A DNA stretch of 6,702 bases from Candidatus Mcinerneyibacteriota bacterium (GTDB lineage: Bacteria > AUK180 > JAQVHJ01): positions 1-6,702 of the forward strand of contig DAOVMD010000170.1 in the NCBI GenBank assembly GCA_030630935.1, given 5' to 3'. Of this stretch, positions 5,415 to 6,702 are shown piece after piece. The notes beneath the pieces were generated by a model. The model saw nothing but the letters and a program-made list of their open reading frames with translations. It had not been told where the DNA came from and made no database searches. A program made the translations under genes and the position numbers. The first letter of the stretch is position 1. Each line of letters begins with the position of its first letter.

Positions 5415-6626
5415 ATGAATACAAAAAAGTTACCTATTATGGCAATTTTTTTCCTAATTTCTATGTTTTATATATTGGTTAGTGTTTCCTGCTTTTGTAA
5501 TGAAACATATAATGTAGAATACTATACAGATGATATAAAAATAGAGCAGCAAAAAATTATAGATATAACCTTTTTACAAGGGAAAGATTATAAAATTAAA
5601 ATAGATGAAATTTATCTTTCAGAGAATGGGAATTTATATTCAGGAAAATGGTCTGGTAATTATTGGAATAAGATGAATTATTATTTAATCAACCCTGTTA
5701 AAAATACCAATCACTTTTTTGTTCGACAGTATTATCGCGATGAAAAAAACAGAATAGAGTACTTTTTACTAAATGAAAATTTAGATATAGTTAAAGTATT
5801 TAAAAATATAAAATATGATAGGTTATGTTCCTCGTATTCAGGAAAGTATTTCGTATCATATGGAGTAACAAATTTTGAAGGAGAACATAAGTTATTCCAG
5901 GGGCTTAGTATTTATAATTCAGATGGAGAAGAGTTATTTGGATTTAACCAAATTAACTTTAGGAACATTGCAAATGTTCAATTTTCTAAAGCTGATAATT
6001 TAATAATATTTACAGGGAATTTAGTAAAAGATTATTTTAATGATAAAATTGAAGATAAGTTTCAAGTTTTTACAGGGATAGGTATAATTATTTGTTTAAA
6101 TACAAAAGGAGAGATTATTTGGAAAGAATATTTAGACGATTCGACAGCTGTAAGTATTAGCAATTTAATTATAACAGAAGATGATTTAATAATTATAAAT
6201 GATATGTCAAATATTTATATTTATAATTTTTCAGGAAAATTAATTAAAAAGATTAAAATTCCAAGAGTAATAAAATTAATAAAAGAGGAAGATTCCTTGT
6301 ACATCATTGATGAAAATAACTTATATTGTTTTTCTCTTAAGTCAATGAAAATAGAAAAAGAAATTAAAGTGTTAGATGGAATAAGAATAAAATCATTTTA
6401 TCTGTTTAATGAATATATAATATTTTCAGGTTATTATAAAATTAAAAAAAATGTGTACAATGATGAACTTATAATTTTAAATAGAAAGGACTATAAAAAA
6501 CTTTTAAGAATAACATTTTATAATGATTATATTCGCAAAATTGATTTAAAAGATAATAAATTGGTTATATATCAAGGTGATAACATCTATTTATTTAATG
6601 TTTTTCGAAATAGGAGAGAAGAATGA
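5415..6626 (+). CDS. Exported beta-propeller-like protein of unknown function, possible lipoprotein
   Basis: The frame opens at a TTG at 5397, but ATG 5415 is the better start: AGAGGT (5405-5410) lies at correct spacing before it and no ribosome-binding site serves the TTG. The product is then 403 residues. A signal sequence covers 1-25 (KK at 4-5, hydrophobic 6-24). C26 follows L-V-S-V-S, a loose lipobox, so lipid attachment is possible but uncertain. The rest is a series of beta-strand repeats. The clearest are G223-x-x-x-C-L-N-x-x-G-x-I-I-W236, L258-I-I-I-N...IYIYNFSGKLIKKIKI (to 282) and L295-Y-I-I-D...LYCF...KEIKV (to 319). These match the turn-rich blades of PQQ- or WD40-like propellers, probably six or seven in all. 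No catalytic motif is visible. It follows gene 3 by 42 bases and is likely in the same operon. It is very AT-rich (12 G+C in 6241-6300). Confidence 0.85.
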   Translation: MNTKKLPIMAIFFLISMFYILVSVSCFCNETYNVEYYTDDIKIEQQKIIDITFLQGKDYKIKIDEIYLSENGNLYSGKWSGNYWNKMNYYLINPVKNTNHFFVRQYYRDEKNRIEYFLLNENLDIVKVFKNIKYDRLCSSYSGKYFVSYGVTNFEGEHKLFQGLSIYNSDGEELFGFNQINFRNIANVQFSKADNLIIFTGNLVKDYFNDKIEDKFQVFTGIGIIICLNTKGEIIWKEYLDDSTAVSISNLIITEDDLIIINDMSNIYIYNFSGKLIKKIKIPRVIKLIKEEDSLYIIDENNLYCFSLKSMKIEKEIKVLDGIRIKSFYLFNEYIIFSGYYKIKKNVYNDELIILNRKDYKKLLRITFYNDYIRKIDLKDNKLVIYQGDNIYLFNVFRNRREE

Positions 6627-6702
6627 AACACGGTGCTATTTTTTTTCTCTGCGTCCGGAGTTTACCCCGTTTTTTCGGGGCGTCCTCTTCCCGATATGAA
6701 AA
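6623..6702 (+). CDS. Possible start of a further gene, running off the window (doubtful)
   Basis: ATG 6623 overlaps the gene 4 stop (ATGA, 6623-6626), and AGGAG (6612-6616) lies six bases upstream, a layout typical of translational coupling. The frame stays open for 26 codons to the edge and begins MKHGAIFFLC, faintly like a signal peptide. However, from 6641 onward the sequence is the reverse of a spacer repeat also found at 2490-2513, so the peptide would be read from repeat DNA. Chance is the more likely explanation. Confidence 0.15.
   Translation, partial: MKHGAIFFLCVRSLPRFFGASSSRYE
6641..6702 (-). repeat. Palindromic-insert repeat, copy 2, at window edge
   Basis: Read on the minus strand, 6664-6641 is identical to 2490-2513 over 24 bases (TAAACTCCGGACGCAGAG followed by six A). 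Its core is a different hairpin: CCCCG (6665-6669) pairs with CGGGG (6676-6680) around six T. The other flank, GAGGACG (minus strand, 6687-6681), resembles GAGGAGG at 2451-2457. On the plus strand it follows the gene 4 stop directly and could also serve as a strong hairpin at the 3' end of that transcript. AGAGAAGAA (6615-6623) can in addition pair with TTTTTCTCT (6642-6650). Confidence 0.65.

Overview
The window is AT-rich DNA carrying four complete genes, all on the + strand, plus spacers packed with repeats. The organism is most likely an uncultured or poorly studied Gram-negative bacterium. This is an inference from the exported and inner-membrane proteins, the good Shine-Dalgarno sites, and the spacer repeats (GTCATTGCGAG-type, ACCGCAGAGGACGCAGAG-type, ATGAAGGAC-type, AATGAAGAATG-type), which I associate with environmental and candidate-phylum genomes. 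I cannot name the phylum. No rRNA, tRNA, CRISPR array, transposase, recombinase or recognisable defence or metabolic enzyme is visible.

Layout. Bases 1-277 hold the edge-truncated end of a dispersed repeat on the minus strand, then a near-consensus sigma-70 promoter (209-237). Gene 1 (278-2260) encodes a 660-residue protein with six N-terminal membrane helices, a large extracytoplasmic beta-rich region and two EF-hand-like Asp-rich loops. A perfect hairpin straddles its stop codon. Bases 2261-2648 are a spacer built from four kinds of repeat, one interrupted by a small palindromic insert. Gene 2 (2649-4319) encodes an exported DUF4139 (MuiA-like) protein. Bases 4320-4643 hold a second, inverted copy of the first repeat, several hairpins, a 20-bp perfect palindrome and one consensus DnaA-box sequence. 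Gene 3 (4644-5372, exported, internally duplicated) and gene 4 (best start 5415, ends 6626, exported, propeller-like) form a probable two-gene operon. The last ~60 bases carry a minus-strand partner of the palindromic insert element, and a short frame that could start a further gene runs off the edge.

How the genes may work together. All four products appear to act at or outside the inner membrane. Genes 1 and 4 are both predicted to carry beta-propeller-like extracytoplasmic folds, gene 2 is an envelope protein of unknown role, and gene 3 looks like a small helical-repeat protein. No sequence evidence ties them into one pathway. Only genes 3 and 4 are close enough to be called an operon; genes 1 and 2 look like separate units separated by repeat-filled spacers. 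Genes 3-4 look more AT-rich than gene 2, so they may have a different history. I see no convincing new biological system. The most notable items are the architecture of gene 1, the duplicated module in gene 3, and the pair of hairpin elements that share flanks but differ in their stem-loops.
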